Positions 19,293 through 28,224 of a stretch of DNA of 64,000 bases are shown here, piece after piece (within the stretch, counting starts at the first letter, position 1; each line of letters starts with the position of its first letter). The notes under the pieces were generated by a model. That model made no database searches. It was not told the DNA's origin and saw only the letters and a list, made by a program, of their open reading frames with translations. This DNA comes from Micromonospora okii (lineage in GTDB: Bacteria > Actinomycetota > Actinomycetes > Mycobacteriales > Micromonosporaceae), in the NCBI RefSeq assembly GCF_020884795.1, contig NZ_BBZF01000012.1:62001-126000 (forward strand). Reading direction: 5' to 3'. The position numbers and the translations under genes were made by a program.

Positions 19293-20081
19293 ATGAGTCC
19301 GGACGACCGGGGCAGGGGTGTCGCCGATCCGGCCCGGAGCTTGGCCCTGCTCTGGGGGCCCCGTGGCCCGGACGCCCGCAGCAGGTCCAACCTCGGCGTC
19401 GAGAAGATCGTCCTCGCGGCCGTCGACATGGTCGACGCGGACGGGCTGGCCGAGCTCTCCATGCGCCGGCTCGCCCAGGCGCTCGGCGTCGGCGTGATGT
19501 CCCTCTACACGTACGTGCCGGGCAAGGCGGAGCTGATCGAGCTGATGATCGACACCGTCTACGGCGAGACCGTCGGCCCCGACCCCCTGCCGGCCGGGTG
19601 GCGGGTGGCCCTGGAGCGGGTGGCCCGCACCAACTGGGAGCTCTACCGCCGCCACCCCTGGGTGCTGCGCATCCCGGTGGGTCGCCCGCCGCTGGGTCCG
19701 CACGCCATGGCGAAGTACGAGTACGAGCTGCGCGCCGTCGAGGGGCTCGGCCTGACCGAGGTCGAGATGGACTCGACCGTGCGGCTGGTCACCGACTACG
19801 CCGAGGGGGTCGCCCGGCGGGCCGTCGAGGCGTCCGTGCTGGAGCGGGAGAGCGGGATGACCGACGAGCAGTGGTGGCGGGTCTGCGGGCCGCTGCTCGG
19901 CGCGTTCGTCGACGGGGCCCGGTTCCCGGTCGCCACCCGGGTCGGTTCGGCGGCCGGGGCCGCCCACGGCGGGTCGTACTCCCCGGAACACGCCTTCGAG
20001 TTCGGGCTCCAGCGCCTGCTCGACGGCATCGAGGTCTTCATCGCGGCCCGGACGGCGCAGGCCGGGGTGACCCCCGGCTGA
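19293..20081 (+). CDS. TetR-family repressor (TetR_C-type), paralogue 1
   Basis: 262 residues from ATG 19293 (GGAGGGG five bases upstream; an earlier in-frame ATG at 19248 overlaps the operator). N-terminal helix-turn-helix IVLAAVDMVDADGLAELSMRRLAQ...GVMSLYTYVPGKAEL, then a tetracycline-repressor-like ligand domain. Shares long blocks with the second TetR at 46068 (SLYTYVPGKAEL, WELYRRHPWVLR, AFEFGLQRLLDGI). Sits immediately before the drug exporter and has the same operator as it, so it probably represses export until the product appears. Confidence 0.9.
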   Translation: MSPDDRGRGVADPARSLALLWGPRGPDARSRSNLGVEKIVLAAVDMVDADGLAELSMRRLAQALGVGVMSLYTYVPGKAELIELMIDTVYGETVGPDPLPAGWRVALERVARTNWELYRRHPWVLRIPVGRPPLGPHAMAKYEYELRAVEGLGLTEVEMDSTVRLVTDYAEGVARRAVEASVLERESGMTDEQWWRVCGPLLGAFVDGARFPVATRVGSAAGAAHGGSYSPEHAFEFGLQRLLDGIEVFIAARTAQAGVTPG

Positions 20082-20105
20082 CCCGGCCGCCCGTCGGGCG
20101 GGTGT

Positions 20106-20135
20106 CGCCCGGCCGCCGCTCACGGCGGCCGGGCG
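20106..20135. terminator. Terminator hairpin after the first TetR gene
   Basis: 12-bp stem CGCCCGGCCGCC / GGCGGCCGGGCG with a 6-base loop, 25 bases after the TetR stop. Confidence 0.65.
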
Positions 20136-20220
20136 CACGTTCGTGCCGGCGCGTTGCCGCTGCTGGCGTGCCTGTCGTCCGGGTGGCGCGCCGGCGCGGG
20201 CAACGCCACCGTATGCGCTA

Positions 20221-20237
20221 CCGTATGCTGTACGCTA
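20221..20237. promoter_or_regulatory. Shared TetR-type operator, copy B
   Basis: CCGTATGCTGTACGCTA on the plus strand, 47 bases before the ABC exporter start; immediately preceded by a partial repeat CCGTATGCGCTA (20209-20220). Confidence 0.6.
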
Positions 20238-20283
20238 ACCGTCGTCGAACTGTGTCCATCAGGTGTGTTCAGGAGGGAGCGAC

Positions 20284-21360
20284 GTGACAGCGGGCAATTA
20301 CGCGATTGTCGCGGAGGGACTGCGCAAGCGGTACGGGGACAGGTACGCCCTGGACGGCTTCGACCTACGGGTCCGGCCGGGCACGGTGTGCGGCCTGCTC
20401 GGCCCGAACGGGGCCGGCAAGACCACCTCCGTGCGGATCCTCTCCACCCTGCTGCGCTTCGACGAGGGCCGCGCCGAGGTCGCCGGCTTCGACGTGGCGC
20501 GCCAGGCCGACCAGGTGCGCTACCGCATCGGCCTGGTCGGGCAGAACGCCGCCGTCGACGAGGTGCTCAGCGGCTACCAGAACCTGGTCATCTTCGGCCG
20601 GCTGTTCCACCTCGGCGCCAAGCGCGCCCAGCAGCGCGCCAACGAGCTGCTGGAGCGCTTCGGGCTCGCCGACGCCGGCAGCAAGCCGGTCAAGGCGTAC
20701 TCGGGCGGCATGCGCCGCCGGCTCGACCTGGCTGCCGGGATGATCCTGACGCCGTCGGTGCTCTTCCTCGACGAGCCGACCACCGGGCTGGACCCGCGCA
20801 GCCGCAACGAGGTGTGGGAGTCGGTCCGGGAGCTGGTCCGTTCCGGCACCACGGTCCTGCTCACCACCCAGTACCTCGACGAGGCCGACCAGCTCGCCGA
20901 CCAGATCTCGGTGATCGACACCGGGAAGGTCATCGCCGAGGGCACCCCCGACGAGCTGAAGGCCCAGCTCGGCGGCGACCGCATCGACCTGGTCGTGCAC
21001 AACGCCGCCGATCTGGCTTCGGCCGCCGCGCAGCTCCGCCAGGTGGCCGGCACCGAGCCCGAGGTCGACCCGGACCGCCGCTTCCTCAGCGCCCAGGTCG
21101 GGCACCGGGCCGCCGCCCTCACCGAGGTGCTGCGGGGGCTCGACGCCGCAGGCGTCACCGTCGAGGACGTGGCGCTGCGCCGCCCCACGCTGGACGAGGT
21201 CTTCCTGCACCTGACCGGCCGCCGCCCGCAGACCGCCGAGGAGGCCGAGGCGGCCGAGAAGGAGAAGAAGGCGAAGAAGGGCAAGGGGCGCAAGGGCAAG
21301 GGCGACGAGTCGAAGTCCGGCAGCCCCCGCTCGGAGAACGTCGAGGAGGTTCCCGCGTGA
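20284..21360 (+). CDS. ABC exporter ATP-binding subunit (DrrA-like)
   Basis: 358 residues. Walker A GPNGAGKTT, signature YSGGMRRRLDL, Walker B VLFLDEPTTGLD, followed by a DrrA-type C-terminal domain and an unusual Lys-rich tail (EKEKKAKKGKGRKGKG). GTG 20284 chosen for AGGAGGG seven bases upstream. With the next gene it forms a DrrAB-type efflux pump, expected to give self-resistance. A TetR operator lies between -10/-35 distance of the start. Confidence 0.93.
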   Translation: MTAGNYAIVAEGLRKRYGDRYALDGFDLRVRPGTVCGLLGPNGAGKTTSVRILSTLLRFDEGRAEVAGFDVARQADQVRYRIGLVGQNAAVDEVLSGYQNLVIFGRLFHLGAKRAQQRANELLERFGLADAGSKPVKAYSGGMRRRLDLAAGMILTPSVLFLDEPTTGLDPRSRNEVWESVRELVRSGTTVLLTTQYLDEADQLADQISVIDTGKVIAEGTPDELKAQLGGDRIDLVVHNAADLASAAAQLRQVAGTEPEVDPDRRFLSAQVGHRAAALTEVLRGLDAAGVTVEDVALRRPTLDEVFLHLTGRRPQTAEEAEAAEKEKKAKKGKGRKGKGDESKSGSPRSENVEEVPA

Positions 21361-22190
21361 CCAGCGCGACCCTGCCCGGCGCCGCGTCGCCGGACGTGGT
21401 GCACGGCCGTCCGTCCCTGCTGGGCGACAGCGTCACCCTGACCCAGCGCAGCCTGGCCCACTGGCGCCGCAACCCGGGGCCGCTGATCGCGTCCCTCGGG
21501 TTCAACATCGTCATGGTGCTGATGTTCGCCTACCTGTTCGGCGGCGCGTTGCAGGTGCCCGGCGGCGGCAGCTACCGCGAGTTCCTGATGCCCGGCATGT
21601 TCGCCATGACCATGGTGTTCGGCATCAGCCTCACCACGCTCGCCGTCTCCGCCGACATGGACCGCGGGGTCACCGACCGCCTCCGGTCGATGCCCGTCTC
21701 CCCGCTGGCCCCACTGATCGGCCGGGCCGTGGCCGACATGTTCTTCGCCGTGGTCACCCTCGCGGTGATGCTGCTGGCCGGCCTCGCGGTCGGCTGGCGG
21801 GCGCACGGCGGCGTCGGCGACACCCTCGCCGCGTTCGGGCTGATCCTGCTGCTGCGCTTCGCCCTGGTCTGGGTGGGCATCTTCCTCGGCCTGGTGATGA
21901 AGGGCCAGGAGGCCGTGGCCGGCGTGCAGACCCTGGAGTTCCCGCTCGGCTTCCTGTCCAACGCCTTCGTCTCGCCGGCCACCATGCCGGGGTGGCTGGG
22001 CGCGATCGCCGAGTGGAACCCGCTGTCGGCGACGGTCGGCGCGATCCGGGAGCTGTTCGGCAACCCCGGGTGGGGCGGCGAGTCCTGGGTGGTGCAGAAC
22101 TACCCGATGATGGCGGTGATCTGGCCGATCGTGCTGGTCGCCATCTTCCTGCCGCTGTCGTTGAGCAAGTACCGGTCCTTGAGTAGCTGA
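21357..22190 (+). CDS. ABC-2 type exporter membrane subunit (DrrB-like)
   Basis: 277 residues with six hydrophobic segments (for example LIASLGFNIVMVLMFAYLF, FFAVVTLAVMLLAGLAVGW, MMAVIWPIVLVAIFLPLSL) and the ABC-2 signature region DRLRSMPVSPLAPLIGRAVAD. GTG start overlaps the DrrA-like stop. Together they export the glycosylated product. Confidence 0.93.
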   Translation: MTSATLPGAASPDVVHGRPSLLGDSVTLTQRSLAHWRRNPGPLIASLGFNIVMVLMFAYLFGGALQVPGGGSYREFLMPGMFAMTMVFGISLTTLAVSADMDRGVTDRLRSMPVSPLAPLIGRAVADMFFAVVTLAVMLLAGLAVGWRAHGGVGDTLAAFGLILLLRFALVWVGIFLGLVMKGQEAVAGVQTLEFPLGFLSNAFVSPATMPGWLGAIAEWNPLSATVGAIRELFGNPGWGGESWVVQNYPMMAVIWPIVLVAIFLPLSLSKYRSLSS

Positions 22191-22230
22191 CGAGTGCGCT
22201 CGGAGCGCCGCATCGCACGATGAGGCGCAC

Positions 22231-22265
22231 GCTGCCCCCGGCCGACGGGAGTCGCCGGGGGCAGC
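22231..22265. terminator. Terminator hairpin after the ABC exporter
   Basis: 12-bp inverted repeat GCTGCCCCCGGC / GCCGGGGGCAGC with an 11-base loop, 40 bases after the exporter stop. Confidence 0.7.
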
Positions 22266-22326
22266 TTCGTGCCATCCGCGCCCGGCCAGGCCGGCCGCGC
22301 GGGTGGACCGTCGAGGAGGAGGAGCC

Positions 22327-23418
22327 GTGAGAAGGAAGAGAGCCGTACCCGCGATCGCCGCCCTGGCCGTCGCCGCCGCCGTGGGCCTGGCCCCGGCCGA
22401 AGGGCCGGTGCGGGCCGCCGGGCGGGCCGACCCGGCCGCCGGGGGCGCGGCGGCGACGGCCCGGGGCCTGCCAGCGCTGCCCCCGAAATGCCGGAAGCTG
22501 ACCTTCCCGGTGGCGCTGACCGAGGGCGGCCCGGTGGACCAGCGGATCGCCGGCACCCTGTGCCTGCCCCGGCGGGGCGCGGCGCGCACGGTCCAGGTGC
22601 TGATCCCCGGCGGCACCTACGGCCAGGCGTACTGGTTCCTGCGCGGCGACCCGCGCCGGCCGTCCTACGTGGAGACGATGACCCGAGCCGGGTACGCGGT
22701 GCTGGCCATCGACCGGCTCGGCGCGGGCCACAGCTCGGCGCCCCCGTTCGACCGGTACGCCCCGGACACCCAGCAGGCGGTGATGACGCAGCTCGTCCGC
22801 GCCGTCCGCGCGGGCGGGGCCGGCGGGCGGAGCTTCGACCGGATCGTCCTCGTCGGCCACTCGTTCGGGGCCACCCTGGCCCGCACGATCGGCATCCACC
22901 GGCCGCACGACGTCGACGGGCTGATCCTCACCGCGGAAGCGAGCGCCCGGGTGGAGATCCCCTGGAACGACGTCATCCACGCCGCCGGTCAGGACCCGAA
23001 GTTCGCCTCCCGGGGCCTGGACCCGGCCTACTACACCACCCGGCCGGGCCTAAGGGGCGTCTGGTTTTACGACCGGTCCAACGCGCACCCGGCGGTGATC
23101 GCCCTCGACGAGCTGACCAAGCAGCCCGACGTCTACACCGAGGAGTTCCCGCTGCCGGAGGAGAACGTGGCCATCCGCGTGCCGGTGCTCATCGTGGTCG
23201 GCCAGCACGACCGGCTGGTCTGCGGCGCGGAGGGCAGCGACTGCTCCAGCTCCCGGGCGCTGCTGGCGCAGGAGAAGCGCTGGTACCCGAACGCGCCGCT
23301 GCGGGTCGAGGTCGTCGGCCGCACCGGGCACGCGCTCAACCTGCACCGCAGCGCGCCGGCGTGGATGAGCGTCGCCCGCGACTGGGTCGACCGGAACGTG
23401 GGCGCCGGCCGGCGCTGA
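22327..23418 (+). CDS. Secreted alpha/beta-hydrolase
   Basis: 363 residues. GTG 22327 has GAGGAGGAGG just upstream; an earlier GTG at 22303 has none. Signal peptide RRKRAVPAIAALAVAAAVGLAP then an Ala-rich linker. Nucleophile elbow VGHSFG, acid in VVGQHD, His in GRTGHAL. Likely esterase or lipase-like; no link to the pathway can be read, though extracellular modification of product is possible. Confidence 0.82.
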   Translation: MRRKRAVPAIAALAVAAAVGLAPAEGPVRAAGRADPAAGGAAATARGLPALPPKCRKLTFPVALTEGGPVDQRIAGTLCLPRRGAARTVQVLIPGGTYGQAYWFLRGDPRRPSYVETMTRAGYAVLAIDRLGAGHSSAPPFDRYAPDTQQAVMTQLVRAVRAGGAGGRSFDRIVLVGHSFGATLARTIGIHRPHDVDGLILTAEASARVEIPWNDVIHAAGQDPKFASRGLDPAYYTTRPGLRGVWFYDRSNAHPAVIALDELTKQPDVYTEEFPLPEENVAIRVPVLIVVGQHDRLVCGAEGSDCSSSRALLAQEKRWYPNAPLRVEVVGRTGHALNLHRSAPAWMSVARDWVDRNVGAGRR

Positions 23419-23505
23419 CGTACCGGCGTGCGGCGGGAGCCGGTGGGGGGCCGTGCCCGGCCTTCCGCCGGCCTCCCACCCCGCCTGCGCGGGCCTGCTG
23501 ACTGC

Positions 23506-23565
23506 GCCCGCCCCGCCCCGCCCAGCCCCGCCCCGCCCAGCCCCGCCCCGCCCAGCCCCGCCCCG
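23506..23565. repeat. C/G-only 15-bp tandem repeat
   Basis: Three exact units CCCAGCCCCGCCCCG (23521-23565) preceded by a degenerate unit from 23506. Non-coding, downstream of the hydrolase. Confidence 0.9.
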
Positions 23566-23668
23566 CCCTACCGCGATGGTGGCGGGGCGGCGCTGTTCTC
23601 CGTATTGCGCCTGCACCCTTGGCGTAACGCAGCGTGAATTCCCTCGACGGCGCGCCCAACCCCTTCGC

Positions 23669-23799
23669 CCCCTTTGCTCTGCTTCCCCATATGCAACGAT
23701 CACCCAGCGCAAGAAACCCGCCTCTCCGCGGTCAGGCTCGTATCCTGCGCATGACCAGCTCAGGGCGTGTGTTGCGTAGGTTGGTGCAGAGCAAAGGGG
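23669..23799. repeat. Dispersed palindromic element, copy 1 (long loop)
   Basis: Inverted arms CCCCTTTGCTCTGC (23669-23682) and GCAGAGCAAAGGGG (23786-23799). Left and right halves align with the copy at 38980-39050; this copy carries about 55 extra bases near 23713-23768. The surrounding 23419-24083 has no convincing gene. Confidence 0.8.
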
Positions 23800-24083
23800 C
23801 GGGTGGGAGTGTGGGCGGCCGACGGCTCGTGACGCAGAGTCCAATCGGGGGCCGTGGTGAGTCAGGTCTCGCAGCCGTGACGGATCGTGACCGGCGTGCG
23901 GCGGGCCCGCAGCGGCCGGCGACGCGGTGCCGGCTGCGGGCCTGGCAAAGGGTGAACCGGTCGGCCGCCTGCTCGTGAACAATGAGCCGCTACCCGCTGC
24001 GCTCCACGCCGTCTTCGGGCCAGTCGCCGCCAGCGAGGAGTTCCCACGGGCATCCCCCGGCGGCAGGGCCCCCGACCGAGCGG

Positions 24084-24119
24084 AACGAGCACCCGGTGGC
24101 GAACCACCGGGTGCTCGTT
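24084..24119. terminator. Strong terminator hairpin downstream of the MFS gene
   Basis: Perfect 16-bp stem AACGAGCACCCGGTGG / CCACCGGGTGCTCGTT with a CGAA loop, 50 bases beyond the MFS stop on the minus strand. Confidence 0.8.
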
Positions 24120-24168
24120 GCCGTGCGGACGCCGGCCGGGGCTGCTCCCGCCCCGGCCTGCCGCCCGG

Positions 24169-25644
24169 TCAGGGGCGGTCGGGTCCGACCGGGGTCGGCC
24201 GCGTGTTCGTGGAGCGGCGGATGAAGAGTGCGACGACGAGCGTGGCGAGCGCGAAGGCCCCGCCGGCGACGAAGCTCGCCGACATGCCGCGCAGGAAGAC
24301 GTACCCGCCGATCGCCTCCTGCGGCAGGTCGGCCGGGACGCTGCCGGCCGCCCGGGTGCTGGCCGCGGTCATCACGGTGACCAGGACGGCGAGCGCCAGT
24401 GACGCGCCCAGCGTGGTGGTCGCGCTGATCATGCTGGACGCCGAGCCGGTCTCGTCGTCGTCCACCCCGGAGGTGCCCAGGACGGTGGCCGGGATCGTGC
24501 CCAGGGCGATGCCCGCGCCGAGCAGCAGCAGCGCCGGCAGCACGTCGGTGGCGTAGGTGGTGTCCAGGTCCAGCCGGGACAGCAGGAGGTTCGACGCGAC
24601 CAGCATGGCCGCGCCGAGGACGACCAGCGGCCGGGCGCCGACCTTCGGCTGGAGCTTCACCACGGCCCCGGCCAGGGCCAGCAGGGTGACCGTCACGGGC
24701 AGGAAGGCCAGCGCCGCGACCAGCGGCGAGAAGCCCAGCCCCTGCTGGAAGAACTGGGTCAGGAAGAAGAGCTGGCCGATCTGGCTGCCCTGCACGAGTA
24801 GCACCGCCAGGTACGCGCAGACCCGGTTGCGGTCGGCGAAGAGGCGGGGCACCACGATCGGCTGCCGGGCCCGGCGTTCGATCGCCACGAAGGCCAGCAG
24901 CAGGACGACCCCGGCGGCGATCAGCCCCTGCACCGTCGGGCTGCCCCAGCCCTCGCTGCCGGCGGCGGAGAGCGCCCAGACCAGCGCCCCGACGCCGAGG
25001 GCCGAGGTGAGCGCCCCGGCGACGTCGAAGCGGCCCGGGTTCGGCTCGGTCTCCCGCACCACGAACGGCGCGCAGAGCAGCACCAGCGCGCCGATCGGCA
25101 CGTTGAGCATCAGCACCCAGCGCCACGAGCTCGCCGAGGTGAGGGTGCCGGCCAGCAGCAGGCCGAGCGCCGCGCCCAGCCCGCCGACGGCCGTGTAGAC
25201 GGCGATGGCGCGCCGACGCAGGGGGCCCTCGGCGAACATGCTCACGATCAGGGCCAGGACGCAGGGCGCGGTGAGCGCGGCGCCCACGCCCTGCACCGCG
25301 CGGGCGGTGATCAGCATCCACGGCTCGGTGGCCAGCCCCCGGGCCAGGCAGGCCACGGAGAACAGGGCCACGCCGGCGAGGAAGACCTTCCGCCGGCCGA
25401 GGATGTCCCCGGCGCGCCCGCCGAGCAGCAGCAGGCCGCCGAAGGTGAGCAGGTAGGCGTTGATCACCCAGGACAACGCGACGGGATCGAGGGCCAGTTC
25501 GGCGCTCATCCCGGGCAGGGCGATGTTGACGATCATCTCGTCGATCAGGATCATCGTCTGGCCGGCGACGACGACCGCCAGCGCGATGCCGTACCGGGCG
25601 GGGGTGCTCCTCGCCGGCGGTGCGGCGGTCAGGGACGCGGACAT
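24169..25644 (-). CDS. MFS drug exporter (DHA2 family, 14 membrane segments)
   Basis: 491 residues with about 14 hydrophobic segments. Motif A-like LGGRAGDILGRRKVF after segment two and the GVGAALTAPCVLALI antiporter motif are DHA2 features. Start ATG 25644 has AGGAG seven bases upstream. Probably a second export route for cluster products; no nearby copy of the shared TetR site. Confidence 0.9.
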   Translation of the reverse strand: MSASLTAAPPARSTPARYGIALAVVVAGQTMILIDEMIVNIALPGMSAELALDPVALSWVINAYLLTFGGLLLLGGRAGDILGRRKVFLAGVALFSVACLARGLATEPWMLITARAVQGVGAALTAPCVLALIVSMFAEGPLRRRAIAVYTAVGGLGAALGLLLAGTLTSASSWRWVLMLNVPIGALVLLCAPFVVRETEPNPGRFDVAGALTSALGVGALVWALSAAGSEGWGSPTVQGLIAAGVVLLLAFVAIERRARQPIVVPRLFADRNRVCAYLAVLLVQGSQIGQLFFLTQFFQQGLGFSPLVAALAFLPVTVTLLALAGAVVKLQPKVGARPLVVLGAAMLVASNLLLSRLDLDTTYATDVLPALLLLGAGIALGTIPATVLGTSGVDDDETGSASSMISATTTLGASLALAVLVTVMTAASTRAAGSVPADLPQEAIGGYVFLRGMSASFVAGGAFALATLVVALFIRRSTNTRPTPVGPDRP

Positions 25645-25684
25645 CGGGGATCTCCTGTCTCGTGCGGGTCGGGGGTGCGGGACA

Positions 25685-26668
25685 TCACGCGGCCCGGCGG
25701 CGCGGCTCGCCGGCGGCAGCCGAGGCGACGGCGTCGCCGCTGGCCGGGGTGAGACCGGCCGAGGCGACGGCCGGGTCGACCGTGGCGGGAGAGCCGCCGG
25801 GCCAGCGGGCGAGCAGCACGCCGAGCACGGCGACGACCATGCCGGCCACCTGGAGGCCGGTCACCGGGGTGTCCTCCAGCCAGACGCTGCCCAGCAGCAG
25901 CACCACCGGCACCAGGTAGAGCACGGTGGAGGAGAGGACCGGGCCCTCGTCGCGGACCATCCGCACGAAGAACGTGAAGACCACGGCGGTGTTGAGGATG
26001 CCGAGCACGGCCAGGGCGATCAGGACCTCGGTGGACCAGGTCGGGGCGGGGCCCCAGTCCTGCCAGGTGAGGGTCAGCGCCGCCCAGCCCACGCCGAACA
26101 GCGCCTGGCTGGCCGAGAGCACCAGCGGGCGCATCCCCTCGTCCCGCATCACCCGGACCATGTAGAACAGCGCGTAGCCGTAGGCCACGGCCGCGACGAA
26201 GTTGATCAGCGAACTCCAGGTGAACCAGCGGCCGATCTCCTCCCACGGCGGGAACATCAGCAGCACCCCGACGAAGCCGACCAGCACCCCGGCGGCCAGC
26301 CGGCCGCCCCCGACCCGCTGCCGCAGCAGCGGCGCGAGCAGCAGCGCCCAGAGCGGGACGCTGGCGTTGAACACCGACACCACGCCGACGTCCTCGCCGG
26401 TCGCGTCGGGCACGAGCTGCACCAGCAGCACCGGCAGCGCGTTGACCAGGAACGAGATCAGCAGCAGGCGCAACCAGACCTGGGGGCGGCGGGGCAGCGC
26501 CGAGGCCGTCAGGGCGACGATCGCCAGCATGGCCGCCGCGCCGACGGCGACCCGGATGAGGCTGAACTGCGTCGGGTTCATGCCCCCGAGCGCCATCTTG
26601 ATCCAGAAATAGGTCGAGCCCCACATCAGGGCCACTGCGCCGAAACGCATCAACGCACCACTGCTCAC
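25685..26668 (-). CDS. EamA/DMT-family transporter
   Basis: 327 residues with ten predicted membrane segments in two EamA repeats. GTG 26668 chosen because AAGGGA lies six bases upstream; GTG 26683 also in frame. Ends 40 bases before the MFS gene, so the two transporters form an operon. Substrate unknown. Confidence 0.82.
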   Translation of the reverse strand: MSSGALMRFGAVALMWGSTYFWIKMALGGMNPTQFSLIRVAVGAAAMLAIVALTASALPRRPQVWLRLLLISFLVNALPVLLVQLVPDATGEDVGVVSVFNASVPLWALLLAPLLRQRVGGGRLAAGVLVGFVGVLLMFPPWEEIGRWFTWSSLINFVAAVAYGYALFYMVRVMRDEGMRPLVLSASQALFGVGWAALTLTWQDWGPAPTWSTEVLIALAVLGILNTAVVFTFFVRMVRDEGPVLSSTVLYLVPVVLLLGSVWLEDTPVTGLQVAGMVVAVLGVLLARWPGGSPATVDPAVASAGLTPASGDAVASAAAGEPRRRAA

Positions 26669-26796
26669 GGTCGATCCCTTCACGAAGGCGGCGTCGGCTC
26701 ACGGGCCGGCCCGGCTGCGTCACAGGCTTCTGGCCTCGCATCGAGCGCCGACGGAGAACCGCTGGACAGCGGCCCCCGCCCACTCCCGTCCGGCCC

Positions 26797-26828
26797 GCGA
26801 GGGGTTCTCCAGCGGGCCGGGGAAGCAT
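26797..26828 (+). promoter_or_regulatory. Candidate SARP-type promoter of the second SnoaL-like gene
   Basis: GCGAGGG (26797) and TCCAGCG (26808-26814) 11 bp apart, then 8 bp and AAGCAT (26823-26828). The match is weaker than at rfbB; TCGAGCG at 26741 gives a second possible array. Confidence 0.35.
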
Positions 26829-26875
26829 CGCGGTCACCGACACCGCCGACCAGGCGAACAGAGAGGGCGGCACTG

Positions 26876-27328
26876 ATGACCGTGCAGATCGACAACGCCG
26901 CGGACCGGACGGCCTTCGCGCGGGTCTACGCCGAGGTCCAGCAGTTCTACGCCCGGCACATGTACCTGCTCGACAGCGGCGCGGGCCGGGAGTGGGCCGA
27001 GACGTTCACCTCCGACGGGGTCTTCGCGCCCCCGTCCGCCCCGCGACCGATCGCGGGCCGCGCGGCGCTGGCCGCCGGCGTCGAGCAGGCGCACGCCGAG
27101 CTGCGGGAGAAGGGAGAGCAGCACCGGCACCTGCTGCTCTCCGTGGACGTCCGGCCGCAGATGGACGGGTCGCTGGCGGTGCGCAGCTACGCGCAGATCA
27201 TCGCCACGCCCCGGGGCGGCGAGCCCCGGGTACACCTGATGTGCGTCACCCACGACGTGCTGGTCCGCGACGCCGACGGGCGGCTGCTGGTCCGGCACCG
27301 TCGGGTCACCCGGGACGACCGGCCCTGA
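26876..27328 (+). CDS. SnoaL-like protein (second)
   Basis: 150 residues of the SnoaL_4/ring-hydroxylating-dioxygenase-beta-like fold: FARVYAEVQQFYARHMYLLD, WAETFTSDGVFAPP, VHLMCVTHDVLVRDADG. More divergent from the other two SnoaL proteins than they are from each other. Could be a cyclase, hydroxylase or an unassigned tailoring protein. Divergent from the transporters. Confidence 0.75.
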   Translation: MTVQIDNAADRTAFARVYAEVQQFYARHMYLLDSGAGREWAETFTSDGVFAPPSAPRPIAGRAALAAGVEQAHAELREKGEQHRHLLLSVDVRPQMDGSLAVRSYAQIIATPRGGEPRVHLMCVTHDVLVRDADGRLLVRHRRVTRDDRP

Positions 27329-27338
27329 CCCACCGACT

Positions 27339-27383
27339 CCGCGACCCGGCGGCGCGTAGGGAAGCCGTGCCGCCGGGTCGCGG
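27339..27383. terminator. Bidirectional terminator hairpin
   Basis: 15-bp inverted repeat CCGCGACCCGGCGGC / GCCGCCGGGTCGCGG with a 15-base loop between convergent genes. Confidence 0.7.
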
Positions 27384-27419
27384 GCCCACGAGTTCAGCGG
27401 GTGGGGCGCCGACCCCGGG

Positions 27420-28004
27420 TCAGTAGGTGGGGAGCAGGCCCCGCTCGCGCAGCTCGCGCAGGGACGGGGCGGCCAGGTCCCGGTCCGAGACGATCGTCGC
27501 CAACCCGGTCGGCCAGGGCAGGTCGAGGTCGGCGTCGAACGGGTGGACGGTCAGCTCCCGCCCCGGGACGTACTCCTCGTCGCAGAGGTAGAGCACCACC
27601 GCCCGGTCGGTCAGCGCCACGAACGAGTGCCCGACGCCGCGCGGGATGCGCACCGCCCGGGGCTCGTCCTGGCTGAGCCGGGTCCCCGACCAGCGACCGA
27701 AGGTGGGGGAGCCGACCCGCAGGTCGACCAGCACGTCCAGCACCTCCCCGTGCGCGCAGGAGACGACCTTGACCTGCCCCGGGCCGTCCGGGAAGTAGTG
27801 CACGCCCCGGATGACCCCCCGGCGCGACACCGACAGGCTGGCCTGCACCGCCCGGAAGCCGGCCCCGGTCTCCTCGGCCAGGGTGCTGTCGCGGAACACC
27901 TCGACGAAGTGGCCGCGCACGTCGGGGTGGGGGGTCAGCGGGGCGTTCCACACGCCGGGCAGCTCGACCCCGGTCTGCGCGGGGGCCGACGAAACAGTGG
28001 ACAT
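27420..28004 (-). CDS. NDP-4-keto-6-deoxyhexose 3,5- (or 5-) epimerase
   Basis: 194 residues, RmlC cupin fold. Catalytic His69 in RGVHYF, Tyr145 in CDEEYVPG and Asp in VSDRDLAAP are visible. It epimerises the 4-keto sugar towards the L series. In 2-deoxysugar pathways it often acts on the 3-ketoreduced intermediate at C5 only. GGAG seven bases before the ATG. Confidence 0.9.
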   Translation of the reverse strand: MSTVSSAPAQTGVELPGVWNAPLTPHPDVRGHFVEVFRDSTLAEETGAGFRAVQASLSVSRRGVIRGVHYFPDGPGQVKVVSCAHGEVLDVLVDLRVGSPTFGRWSGTRLSQDEPRAVRIPRGVGHSFVALTDRAVVLYLCDEEYVPGRELTVHPFDADLDLPWPTGLATIVSDRDLAAPSLRELRERGLLPTY

Positions 28005-28122
28005 GGCGGGCTCCGTTCACGGTCGGTGGGACGGAAACGGCCGGGCGGGGCCGGCCGGAGCCCACGGTCGCCGCCGGCCCTCAAGGAACCGTCCAGATCC
28101 GAGCGGCCCGCCGGAAGCCCGG

Positions 28123-28165
28123 TCCAGCCCGGCTGGGCCGGTTCTCGAGCGGACCCGGGCAGTCT
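28123..28165 (+). promoter_or_regulatory. SARP-type promoter of the glycosylation operon
   Basis: TCCAGCC (28123), TGGGCCG (28134), TCGAGCG (28145-28151) at 11-bp steps, 8 bp, then CAGTCT (28160-28165). An additional CTCAAGG lies at 28080. Confidence 0.5.
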
Positions 28166-28224
28166 CGACCCCGATCGGCCGGCGGCCACCGCCGGCGGTT
28201 GACCGACGCGACGGAGGGTGCGGC

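Noticed and set aside
23506..23565. CRISPR-like repeat array
   Set aside because: Contiguous 15-bp units with no spacers and no cas genes.
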